DNA from: Rhodocollybia butyracea
Lineage: Eukaryota; Basidiomycota; Agaricomycetes; Agaricales; Omphalotaceae
Assembly (NCBI GenBank): GCA_015501585.1
Contig: JADNRY010000035.1
Coordinates: forward strand, 1 to 64,000
DNA length: 64,000 nucleotides
Direction of reading: 5' to 3'
Positions 8,962 through 18,309 of this stretch are shown piece after piece. Position numbers and translations under genes: made by a program. Each line of letters begins with the position of its first letter. Position 1 is the first letter of the stretch. The notes under the pieces were generated by a model. That model ran no database searches and was not told the DNA's origin. It saw only the letters and a program-made list of their open reading frames with translations.

Positions 8962-11380
8962 CAGTTCGGAATGCAAGTTCCTCAAACCAAATTATAAATG
9001 CTGCAAAATCTTCTCCCTCCTCCTGAGCATCTATAGTCAGATTAAATATTCCAAACCGAACCTGGAACTCCTGTATGAATGAATTCCACTCGTGTAGTGC
9101 GGAAACATCCTCTCCTTGGGATTGCTCCATCTGTACCAGATTGTTGTAATGAGAACTGGCGCTACCTCATAAAAAGGAGCAAGCATATGCAACACGACTC
9201 TGCGGAACCTTGTAGATTGTTGGCTTTGCCTTGAAGATCCTTTTCAAGGATGAGATCCATGGCAGCCAAGCATCCTTAGACTCCCCCGTAAAGTACTCTG
9301 GTTCCGCCGTGTCGAGTTTTGACTCCAATAAAAGTCGGAATTGGCGGTCATCTGCAGCTGAGGTATCTGTGTTAATTGAGTTCCAATTACCTCCCATTAA
9401 GTTCCGCTGCTGAATCGCAAAGGGAATCCAGTCATTTGGTGGGTAGAATATATATGCCGCTCCAGGTTGGCCAAGTGGTGGTGCAAAAGTTGGATGGGGA
9501 CGGGATGGTCCTGGTGGGTCGGGATACCTGTCGCGTCGAGATCCTGCATTTCCGAAGCCATTTCCATCACCTAAGTCATCCGTCAATGGCCCGGAAGTTT
9601 CCATAGCCAAACCAGTATTTTGTCCCCCTGCTATCCCGCTGGGTCTCCTGGGAGCTCCTACAGGAGTGCTACCACATGCATCCTGTCGCCGAATACATTG
9701 GGTAGCATGTCTGATTGGGTTCGGATACAAATTCGGAGTTTCCCTGGGCAAAGAAGCTGGATATGGGGTAGGGGGATGGGTGGGTGGTACAGTAGTGGGT
9801 CGATTGGGGGTCACCTTTGAAGCGGAATCAATGCGGCTTGTACTATTATCCTTTGGAGTGAAATGGGCTCGCTTGGGGCCATTAGTGGTGGCCTGAGGTC
9901 CCCGGATCCTTTCCGTCTCTAATTCTGCCTGTATCTGCCCCCTACTGGGTCCATTATCCCTTGAGCTCAATGCGGAACGTCGGGATGGTCTAGAGACGTT
10001 GTTCGAGGTGTAAGGAGGTTTATTTTTTGAGCTCCCGCCGAGTCCCGGAGGTGTTGCAAAAATTTCCGTCCCTGGGTGTACCAGTACCTGCCCCCTACCT
10101 GTTCCAATATTCCCAATACTACCAGCGGGTTGCTGGGGAGGCCTTACGACGTTACCCGATGCATAAGCGAATTGTTTGGGCCCCACAGCGGATCCCAGAA
10201 GTCCCGGGGTAAGCCCAGAGGTAAATGCATCCTGGATCTCCCCCATACCCACTTCAGTATTCCCAGAACCTGCAGCAAAAGTCTGGGGAGTTTGCGCGAC
10301 ATAATGCGGCACATAAGGAGCTGGGTTGGACACCCTGGCGGATTCCTGAGATCCCTGGTTGTATTGGGATGCAAAATATTCCTGTATCCCCCTAGTACCA
10401 ATACCGTTATTCCTAATACTTCCGGCGGGTTCCTGGGGAGGCCCTACGACGCTACCTGGTGTATAGGCGAATGGGTTTGGCCCTATAGCGGGTCCCTGAG
10501 GTGCCGGGTTGAGTCCAGAAATAAATGCATTGTGTATCTCCCCCATACCCACTTCACTATTTCCTGAACCTGCGGCAAATGACTGGGGAGTTTGCGCAAC
10601 ATAATGCGGGACATACAGAGATGATTTGGATGTTCTGGCGGATCCGGGAGATCCAGGGTCATATCCGTAGGTTGAGTAGTCATGTCTCCCCTCTGTACCA
10701 AGTTGATCCTTCCCCAAATTTGGAGCGGAACCCTGCGGAGTCCAGGTGACACTACCTGATGCATAAGCGACCGATATGGGCGTCCAAGCGGGTCCCTGGA
10801 GTCCCGAATTGAGTCCCAATGTTGGTGCATACCGTTTCCCCCCCATACCTACTTTACCATCTTCAAAATGTACAGCGGGTATCTGGGATGGCTGAGCGGG
10901 ATTATGCGACATGTAAAGGGATGGAATGGGTACCTGGGCGGCTTCCTGAGGTGGCTGGATGTATTTGGCATCATCCAAGTCGGGATCGAAAACAGGTTTG
11001 GATTGTGATGACATCATTGGAGGACTATTCCCTAAGCTGAAGGCGGACATCTGAGGTGAAGGGAGTGAAGTGACTGTACCTGGGAGCCTACCAGCACTAA
11101 GAGGCAAGGTCTCCCAAGAGTTTCCGTGTGTATTACCCATGGAACCAGAATAGACGGAGTGCATGGGCACACTCTGTGAATTGTTTGCTGCGCTGTCGAG
11201 ACCCAAAGCAGGTGGTATCAACCTCCTAGGTTTCGACTCATAAGGGATGCGTGGCGGGCCCTGTAACCATAAATCCATAGTTGTAGCTGGTGATGGCGGA
11301 ATCCGCAAAGTCGGGCGGGACTGCGGAAGCAACCTACTGTCGATGGGTTCATCGTCATAGTAAACCATGACACTCCTCAT
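8962..11380 (-). pseudogene. Large repeat-rich retrotransposon gag with one in-frame stop
   Basis: The frame opens at an ATG (11380) and runs 737 codons to a TGA at 9167. Beyond that stop the same frame stays open to about 8962 and supplies the rest of a gag core ([28 protein letters not shown]). The first ~640 residues are rich in Pro, Gly, Ser and Gln and contain ~100-residue tandem repeats. The last ~60 before the stop are gag-like (EPEYFTGESKDAWLPWISSL). One nonsense change in otherwise long open sequence suggests a recently inactivated copy, or stop suppression, which I consider less likely. The 3' end is cut off where the Gypsy reverse-transcriptase fragment begins on the other strand. 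Confidence 0.75.
10050..10960. repeat. ~300-bp tandem repeats inside the gag gene
   Basis: Three diverged units of roughly 300 bp are visible. The landmarks recur in the same order: AQTPQSFAAGSGN or AQTPQTFAAGSGN, then EVGMGEI, then a GP..FAY.SG.VV.PPQ block, then PAGSI. The third, outermost unit is more diverged. The repeats stay in frame, so the array evolved as coding sequence. Confidence 0.75.
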
Positions 11381-12308
11381 CCTTTCACGTATCCTATCTC
11401 GCTCCCAACAATCCGTAGTTGGGGGTTAGATTGGAAATAATGTAAGGATCTAGGCGGAATCCTTCAAGCGCGGGTTATGAACCTGGAAACCAAAGTGCGG
11501 ATACACTCTGTACTTCTGTCGTTCAGCCGAACTGGGAAAGTTGGTTTGAGATGTGAAAGGATGTGAGTGTAGAACAGTTCCGAAGTACCTATGGGATGTA
11601 AGACTTGTGTCGGGATCATCCAAGGGACTAATGTAGGGACGGAAGGTCCATACTGGCGATAGAATGAACTCGGCGAGTAAGCCTAAGAGTAGATGAGTTT
11701 CCGACTCGAAGGGTAGGACCCACTAAATGCAAGCAGCTTTGATAGCGATATGAGCGGAAGCGGAAGGTCAAGCGGTAGCTGACCTGATGCGGCGCAAACA
11801 GAGCGGAACCAAATAGATGATAGTAAATTGCAGAGGTTGTGAAAACAATGGAGTGAAGAAACAGAGTTAAAGAAACAGATAAAGCAAGAAACCAGAACAC
11901 ACAAGAGCACACGAGTCAAGGGGTTAAGCAATATTTCCAATCTACTGTACTTGACATGGTACAGAAATATAAATTGACATGGTACAGAAATATAAAGGGT
12001 ACTCGAGGACCGGAGTAGCGATAGGTAATAATCTGAGAGTAGAAAAGACAAGAATAGCCAAAAGAAGTATAAGGGATGAAAGACAACAATGAACATAAGC
12101 AGAAGCGGCGGGATGAGCATAAAGCATATGTATGATTGTAAGAATGATGGAGAATGGATCGACGGGATCATAGAAAGTGTACAGTGAAGGAAAAAGTAAA
12201 ACGGAAGCAAAGTGGAAGTGTATCGGAACCGGAAATGCGGCGGAAGCGGGTTATGTAATGGTAAGCAGGAAACGTCGGCAGTCTGTATATGCCTAGGGCA
12301 TGACAAGA
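11381..12308. other. Element-derived stretch without a recognised gene
   Basis: This lies between the Gypsy-type gag and the Copia gag fragment and is probably the 5' region of the gag element. The only clear structure is a short tandem duplication at 11951-11996, in which TTGACATGGTACAGAAATAT occurs twice in succession. Long minus-strand frames here are hydrophobic and low in complexity, and I do not call them genes. Confidence 0.4.
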
Positions 12309-12770
12309 GTGTGGCTGCAACATTGCCCCACTCCAATGAGAGGTTAAATATCAAAACATTGACCTCATCTTGTTGAGTTACCTTGACCCCAATAGCACGG
12401 AGTGCCATTGCCAATTGACTGATGCCTGAAATATAATTCTGAATTGGTTTGACTGTATCATGGTCAAAGCCATAGAATTCTTGTTTCAATGAGATCCAAT
12501 TGGCGTGAGAATTCTTTCATATAATTCGGCAAGTGCAGACCATGCGGCAATGCCATTAGCACAGTCCTGAATGTGTTGGTATTGGCTGGGATCAATAGTG
12601 AGACCAATAACGGTCAGAATTTCTTCTGATTCCTTGGCCTTGGATTCATCTGCTTTGGCCTGGGCCCAGGTTGTTTGTGTAGCAGCCTGGCTCTCTGTCT
12701 CCATCAATTCCTTTTTCTGATCAATCCATGCCGCAATTGGGGCCCACAGCCTGGCTCGGCACAGAACCAT
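12309..12770 (-). pseudogene. Ty1/Copia gag (UBN2-type) fragment, left arm
   Basis: From an ATG at 12770 the minus strand encodes a Copia-type gag N-terminus (WAPIAAWIDQKKELMETESQ, YQHIQDCANGIAAWSALAEL). A one-base deletion near 12510 shifts the frame, after which the sequence continues as WISLKQEFYGFDHDTVKPIQ and NYISGISQL. The final ~150 bp (12309-12459) are the inverted copy of 12785-12933. There is no zinc knuckle in this arm, and downstream sequence is unrelated. Confidence 0.75.
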
Positions 12771-12784
12771 TGTGATGGCAAACT

Positions 12785-13178
12785 TACAGTCAAACCAATT
12801 CAGAATTATATTTCAGGCATCAGTCAATTGGCAACGGCACTCCGTGCTATTGGGGTCAAGGTAACTCAACAAGATGAGGTCAATGTTTTGATATTTAACC
12901 TCTCATCGGAGTGGGGCAATGTTGCAGCCACACTCTCAGCATCATCTGCTGAACTAACAGTCGCAGATGTTACCGGTGCCTTGCTGGATGAAGAGGGGCA
13001 GCGCAGTGGTGCTCCACTGGATGAAACTGCCTTAGGTGCAAAAGCTCCGAAAGTTTGGAAATCTCCAAAGGTCACATGCTATAAATGCCACAGATGGGGA
13101 CACATTGTTAGAGATTGTCCCGAGGGTCGGAAGGGCAACACAGCACATGTTGCCATTGATAGTGGCTATGCATTCTAG
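12785..13178 (+). pseudogene. Ty1/Copia gag fragment with zinc knuckle, right arm
   Basis: The plus strand encodes the C-terminal half of the same gag: VKPIQNYISGISQL, VTQQDEVNVLIFNLSSEWGN, an Ala/Gly-rich linker and a CCHC zinc knuckle (CYKCHRWGHIVRDC, spacing C-x2-C-x4-H-x4-C), which binds retroelement RNA. The frame ends at a TAG at 13176-13178, and pol is missing. Its 5' end meets the inverted copy of the same gag. The element must therefore have been rearranged, or two copies fused head to head. Confidence 0.8.
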
Positions 13179-13332
13179 AATTGCACCGAGCTGGAATGAA
13201 AATCTCAGAGAGATACAGATGGAAATGTGCATGGGTCTGTGAGGGCAATTGGCCCCATCTCCAGCAATTGATTCTAGGGAGCTTGTAAATCTTATTATCT
13301 TATACTTGGATAGGTACAGACTCATGGGGGAG

Positions 13333-13545
13333 TGTTGTAGATTTGAGTCTGTACTGGAATGTTCTAGTACTTTTGTTAGTATTACTCATTACTTACTCAG
13401 CCTACTTACCAGTACTATGTAGAATATTCTAGAAGGTATTGTAAGTAGTATAAATACTGTAGAGGTCCTGGGGGAGACCCAGATAATTGTACTAAAGGTC
13501 TAACAACCGAGTGCACAAGTGTACCAGATCACTTATTCCACAACA
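13333..13545 (+). mobile_element. Ty1/Copia 3' LTR (213 bp)
   Basis: The block begins TGTTGTAGATTTG and ends TTCCACAACA, so the termini are TGTTG/CAACA. It directly follows a purine-rich polypurine tract (CATGGGGGAG), as the 3' LTR of a Copia element should. A TATA-like AGTATAAATAC lies near 13448. It follows the gag fragment at 12785-13178 with no pol between, so the element is internally deleted. Immediately downstream the sequence becomes transposase on the other strand. Confidence 0.8.
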
Positions 13546-13883
13546 GGAGAGACTTGAACCATGTCAATAAAGTGTCTGTGCAGCTCTGGATCAGCTGCAT
13601 ACTCCATGAGGAGATTAAGTTGACCACATTTGATCACAAAAGGACAAGGATTTAAGTAACGTGTGCTGCAAATGGTTTCGAGCATTCCTATATCAAGAGA
13701 GAGCTGTGTTAGATGCTCCTCCATATTATGCAAAGGATCAGAGGCAGAAGAGCTAGAAGAATGGGAGGAAGAACTTGAAGAAGTGTGTTTTGAAGACTGA
13801 GTTGAATCAGTATCCAATGAAGAATCAGAAGAAAATGCAGAGGCTTCTTGCACAGCAAGTTTAAAAGCATCTCTTGAAAGCAT
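13546..13883 (-). pseudogene. N-terminal fragment of a Harbinger-like DDE transposase
   Basis: From an ATG at 13883 the protein has a Ser/Asp-rich low-complexity segment followed by RYLNPCPFVIKCGQLNLLME and RHFIDMVQVSP. That order (arginine-tyrosine-leucine motif, then a short helix ending VSP) is characteristic, as I recall it, of the N-terminus of fungal PIF/Harbinger-type transposases, upstream of the DDE nuclease. The frame is cut at 13546 exactly where the Copia LTR ends, so the catalytic part is absent. Confidence 0.55.
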
Positions 13884-13987
13884 GCATATGAGATATGAAC
13901 GTTGGAACTGTTCATGCAGCGTACGATGAAGAATCGATTAAAGTGTGTGTGCACACGCATTAATACTAAATCTACCATTACATCAAA

Positions 13988-14990
13988 GTGACATCTACTT
14001 TCAGACTAGGTGACATTTGTAAGCAAGCAGCGGCCACTGCCAGCGACGCTGCTCTAGCTTTGAACGACCCTATTGTATATGGAGGCCGCCTCTATCAAAT
14101 ACAAGTTGATACAGGGTATACTTGCAGTACATACAGGTCTGCAAAACATACAAATCAATACAGACTCTATACACTATACATAGAACAAGCCTTATTGTGT
14201 GTATCAGTGTGTATCATTTCACTGTTTCCTGATGTACTCAAGAGGTCCCCCTGATTCAGAATGAACTTGAATTCCTTCATGCCAAGGTTGATGATCCTGA
14301 TACAAGATTTGAGCAGCTGAAAGGTATAATTGCCAGAAGAAGATTAGGCAGATAAGCTACCTCGTTTGTCTTCTGCAGAGGTGGGAGCGGCAATTTGGGA
14401 TCTTGTCAGATGCACTCAAACTTCCTGGAAGGGGAACAAGCCACGCCCAGTAATGGATGCAAATGGGGAGGAGCATATGGAGCTTGGCTCTGAAGCTGCA
14501 GCCCACCAACACAAATATGCTTTGCATCGGGAGCGGAGGTTGAAGATCAATGCTTGAAAGAAAATGGTGAGTTGGTTGGCAATCTACAAATTCATGCATA
14601 CTCATTAATACAATGGGTATAGAAATATGACGGCCGCAAGATAGCAATTGCAGAGTTGCATGAATCTCATAACCCAGTTGCACAGCAGAAGTGGGAAATG
14701 ATTGAGGAAGTCAATGAAGCTCTCGGAACTGAAGGACAATCATCCAAGGAAAGCAATAGGGAGCCTGGCAAGCGCCTCTCAAATCACACTTACCCCCTCA
14801 AGGTATCCCGCCCATTCTATTGACATGAGCTTGCTGGTGAGCTCTTGGAGGATCTTGATAAATCTATTGACAAGCTCCGCGCCGATTCTGGCACCCGTCA
14901 TGTCCATCATCATATCGGCACAAATTCGGTCAAAAGTGGCCTACCGACGGCTCTTTATGATCCTCATTTCCTTCAGTCTCTCACTCTGAC
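13988..14990 (+). pseudogene. Unrecognised spliced or broken protein-coding remnant
   Basis: Several short plus-strand frames look like coding sequence broken by introns or indels. Examples are LALNDPIVYGGRLYQIQVDT, NELEFLHAKVDDPDTRFEQL, AAIWDLVRCTQTSWKG followed by DANGEEHMELGSEAA, KYDGRKIAIAELHESHNPVA, and GELLEDLDKSIDKLRADSGT. Possible splice sites (GTATAATTG, GTGAGTTGG) lie between some of them. The overall look (charged, helical, element-rich surroundings) suggests part of a large fungal transposase, perhaps of the KDZ group, but I cannot confirm it. Confidence 0.3.
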
Positions 14991-15560
14991 ATTGTGTAAC
15001 TGCATCCAGCCCTGAGATACCCCAATGCCACGATTCTCAGCATATGTGAGCCAGGTTACAGATAGGATGCAGGAGTAACAATTGTGTACATTTAAGGGCT
15101 CTTCCATGTGAAGTTTACTCACAACCTCACTTACTTCAGACTGTGGTTGCACTAAACACACTGGACATTCCAGTGTCAGGCCAAGGACGCTGCTGCGAAT
15201 TTTCAAACCTCCTGATATTTGTACTTTCATCTGAACTTTTGGGCTTGAAATCATCCCGGTTGAATATCCTCGTATCAGGCAGAGATTTAAGCAGGCAAAC
15301 TTTCTCATTTTCATCTTTACTTTCTGCAATAATGAATTATATCATTTCTGTTAAGTATGCTGAATTTGTCTCTGAAAATAGTACATTCATTACTGATATC
15401 GAGTATTTTGAGATGTCTAAAATTGCTACTTATATTGTATCTACTGAATACAGAACCGAATTGTCTTCATTCTACCCATACTTCAAACCGACTGAACCAA
15501 TTTATTTTGATCCAATATTCAGCAAGGCCCAAAGTTGAGCTGAAAGGTCCCATTTTAGCC
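14991..15560. other. No gene recognised
   Basis: Open frames on both strands (for example 15143-15538, +) show no domain, no clear start context and no splice pattern. I see nothing else in this stretch. Confidence 0.4.
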
Positions 15561-15569
15561 AACATATCC

Positions 15570-15655
15570 GCTGAGCGGATATTTGTTACTTTCCCGTGTG
15601 TCTGCCAAGCAGATATTTGCTACTTCCCCGTGCGTTCGCTCCACTAGTATAAATA
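15570..15655 (+). promoter_or_regulatory. Promoter of PMP3 with tandem upstream motif and TATA box
   Basis: TATAAATA at 15648-15655 lies ~160 bp upstream of the PMP3 ATG. Just above it a ~35-bp motif occurs twice in tandem: GCGGATATTTGTTACTTTCC (about 15576) and GCAGATATTTGCTACTTCCC (about 15609), each followed by CGTG. Duplicated sites beside a TATA box fit a strongly inducible promoter, but the factor is unknown. Confidence 0.45.
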
Positions 15656-15817
15656 GTAGGTTAGGAAATATGGGATGCCATGACACCATGAGTAGCTGCG
15701 TATATAGCTGCGTATAAAGTAATGAGCTGCCCCATGATCAACAAACATCCAACCTTGTGCCCACCCACTCAAGTACTCATTAGTGGAGACCAGGTCTACT
15801 CTTCGATCTCATTGACA

Positions 15818-16062
15818 ATGGCTATTAGAAATGATGATATACTTATCATAATAGTGAGTTCCTCGGCTGCTCTCTACTACAGCGACAAGGGATTTAAATG
15901 CACTGTCAGTGCGCTATTCTTCTTCCACCAGTAGCGGTCTTCCTAATGAAGCGTCCTGTCTCGGACATACTTATCAACATCCTCCTCACGCTGTTTTTCT
16001 GGATTGGCGGGGTTATTCACGCGTTATATCTGTGGAATGAGCGAAAGAAAGCATGGCTTTAG
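15818..16062 (+). CDS. PMP3: Plasma membrane proteolipid 3 (stress-response, UPF0057)
   Basis: Two exons (15818-15853 and 15910-16062) around a 56-nt intron (GTGAGT...TGTCAG) give a 62-residue protein, the usual size for this family. It has two hydrophobic helices: DDILIIICAILLPPVAVFLM and ILINILLTLFFWIGGVIHAL. Between them are the family's PP-x-AV and positively charged turn, and it ends with LYLWNERKKAWL. PMP3/RCI2 proteins lie in the plasma membrane and limit cation leak and hyperpolarisation under salt or cold stress. It is the first host gene after the transposon cluster and is convergent with SEC61. I am confident of the splice junction because it joins the two halves of the motif exactly. 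Confidence 0.9.
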
Positions 16063-16439
16063 ATACTGCATGGTATGGAATTTCGCTTAGAGGCTTTGTG
16101 TTGGTAGCTTCAACCATGTTTTTCTTGTTTTTAGCATTGGGACACTTCAGAAATGTACATAAAGGAAAGGGTTTGAGCGGTGAAAGATAATGACGAGTCA
16201 GACTGGCTGCGGCGTACACTCTCATACCTCGTTGAGTTCTCAATAAGTATTTACTTGGAAAACTTCACTTGAAAAACTATCAGAGCCTGTTATCCAACCT
16301 GGAACGAGAAAATTATTTCAATTCATTTCATGACTGCTATTGCCAGTTGAGCCTGGACCAGTAAAGCGCTAGCTGTTTATTACATCCACGCGCGGGGCGC
16401 TGTTATATAGCATTACCTTACGGCCGTTAATACGCTGAG

Positions 16440-18184
16440 TTACAACAAATCTCCCAGAGCAGCCATCTCAGGTCCACCAGATTCTCTCATACCTATTTCC
16501 CAGTCTGAAATTTGATTAGTAGTGTGGCAAAGTTTAACAATAGATACTCACAACTATAGATGATGGTGACGGCCATAAGGATACCAGTCCCACTGCCGAT
16601 GGCACCCATAAGATCTGCAGTAACCGAAAGCAACCCAAGAATTGCGCCACCAAAGGCAGCAGCAGTCGGGATCACACGCTTGAGCTCCTTATACATAGAA
16701 CCTTCTCGATGTCCAGCCATGACCTATAAAACGAGTAAGTATAAAATTTTGGATACATAGTAAAGAGATTAATTGCCATTTGCTGGTCTTTAAGCTGCTT
16801 CGCAACATCTCTAGGACCACTTCCAGAAACTTCAATCCAAGTTTTGCTGAATAGAGCGCACGCAGAAAGCATGAACGTAATATAAATAGCGGTGTGGATA
16901 GGGTCTACGATTGCCTCGCGGATAGTATGCGGAGGCGACATGTAGTAGGCAATACCAGAAGTGGCAATTAGTTGAGGAGAATCTTCCATGGGCTAGATTT
17001 AACTGAGCAACAGATCGAATGGATCCAAGATTAGGAAATCTCACCTCCCAAACACCAAGAAGCTTAACAAAAAAGTTACTGGGGAACCGAGTGGCGAGCA
17101 TTTGACTGACGATGAAAACATTGCTAGTCAGAGCACTTTCGAGCATGATAGGCATATTGCTGGTATAAAAGAGTTTGACTGGGTAGCTTCCTCGTTGGCC
17201 ACGGAACCTGTTGCTCTTGACGGGAATCTCGATACGGAATCCCTGGAGGTAAATGACGACGGCAAAGATGATGACCGTAGCGATAAGATTCATGATGTTA
17301 GGGAGACGATCTCTCCAGAATGCCTCGCGCAAGGCACGGCCCTTGTCGTTCCAAGTGAAAAGAAGGTGGAAGAGTGCGACGACAGCACCTTCGAACTCTG
17401 GACCACGACCGGTATTGACGGTGGTGGGTGAAAAGGCCTTCCAGACGATGGATTCGCAAATGTTCGTCGCAATAAAAAGGGAGACACCGGAACCAAGACC
17501 GTAACCCTTTTGCAAAAGTTCATCGAGGAGAATAACAATGAGGGCGGCGGAAATCAGCTGGATGATCAAAAGGAGGCAAACACCAGCCCCCAGTTCACTG
17601 GGAAGACCGTAAAGACCAGTGAGAACGTAAACTGTGGCTTGGCCAAGGGCAATGATAAGCGCGAAAACTACACGAGCAGGGGTGTTAACAGCGCCAAATG
17701 GTAAAGACTGAGACTTACGTTTCTGAGCGCCGCTGAACAGAGCCCTGTCCTCCTTTAGACTAAAGTCGACCTCAATCAAGTTTGCACCAGCAAGAAGCTG
17801 CATAATCATTCCAGAGGTAACAATTGGACTAATACCGAGTTCCATAAGCGTACCACGATTAGATGCGAGAATGACACGCATCCAATATAGAGGGTCAGAC
17901 GAGTCGGAAGACATGATTCCATAGAGCGGGACTTGAGAACAAACAAGGAAAATAAGGAGAGTGACTGCCGTCCATAAGACTTTTTGGTTAAAGGGGACCT
18001 TGGACGAACGGGTAAGTGCGGAAACTTGCAGAACACGAAAAAAAAGTAGACACCTTTCTGTCTGGCGAAGAAACCTCTGGTAAAATCGGAAGGAACGGCC
18101 GAACAAGATTTAAGAACCGAACTAGAAGAGTAAAGATAAGCTCCAGCAATGAAGTAGAAACAAAAGACACATACAGCCGCTCAT
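16440..18184 (-). CDS. SEC61: Sec61 alpha subunit of the ER translocon
   Basis: This is the pore of the protein-conducting channel in the endoplasmic reticulum. A short first exon (ATG at 18184, MSGF) is spliced to [16 protein letters not shown]. The body has the expected multi-spanning pattern: [38 protein letters not shown] and [20 protein letters not shown]. The C-terminus is [21 protein letters not shown] place introns at the starts of LFALII and VPFNQK, after GVWE, after KDQQM and before YWEIG. The intron at 16724-16776 has a GC donor (ATG|GCAATT) and an AG acceptor; no in-frame GT donor is available. Length and sequence match fungal Sec61 without breaks. It is divergent from CLASP with 125 bp between start codons. 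Confidence 0.95.
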
Positions 18185-18309
18185 ATTTTGTGGTGGTAAG
18201 GATGGAAGGAAGTGATTATGAACAGACGTGGCAGTCTCAGTGCTATCATGTGACCTTCGCCATCACGTTTTGTGTTAATCTGGCGCGCTGTTTAACTTGA
18301 ACTTGCATC
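18185..18309. promoter_or_regulatory. Shared divergent promoter, SEC61 / CLASP
   Basis: The two start codons are 125 bp apart on opposite strands, so both genes must take their core promoter from this stretch or from within each other's 5' ends. I see no clear TATA box. Confidence 0.5.

Noticed and set aside
10027..10567. Plus-strand frames across the gag gene
   Set aside because: They run antisense to the tandemly repeated gag frame and repeat with the same period, so they are shadows.
11683..12489. 268-codon minus-strand frame as a membrane protein
   Set aside because: Only its first ~80 residues are Copia gag. The rest is a run of Leu/Phe/Ser codons from pyrimidine-rich non-coding DNA, with no motif.
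16013..16243. Minus-strand gene between PMP3 and SEC61
   Set aside because: It overlaps the PMP3 coding exon antisense and lacks any recognisable feature.
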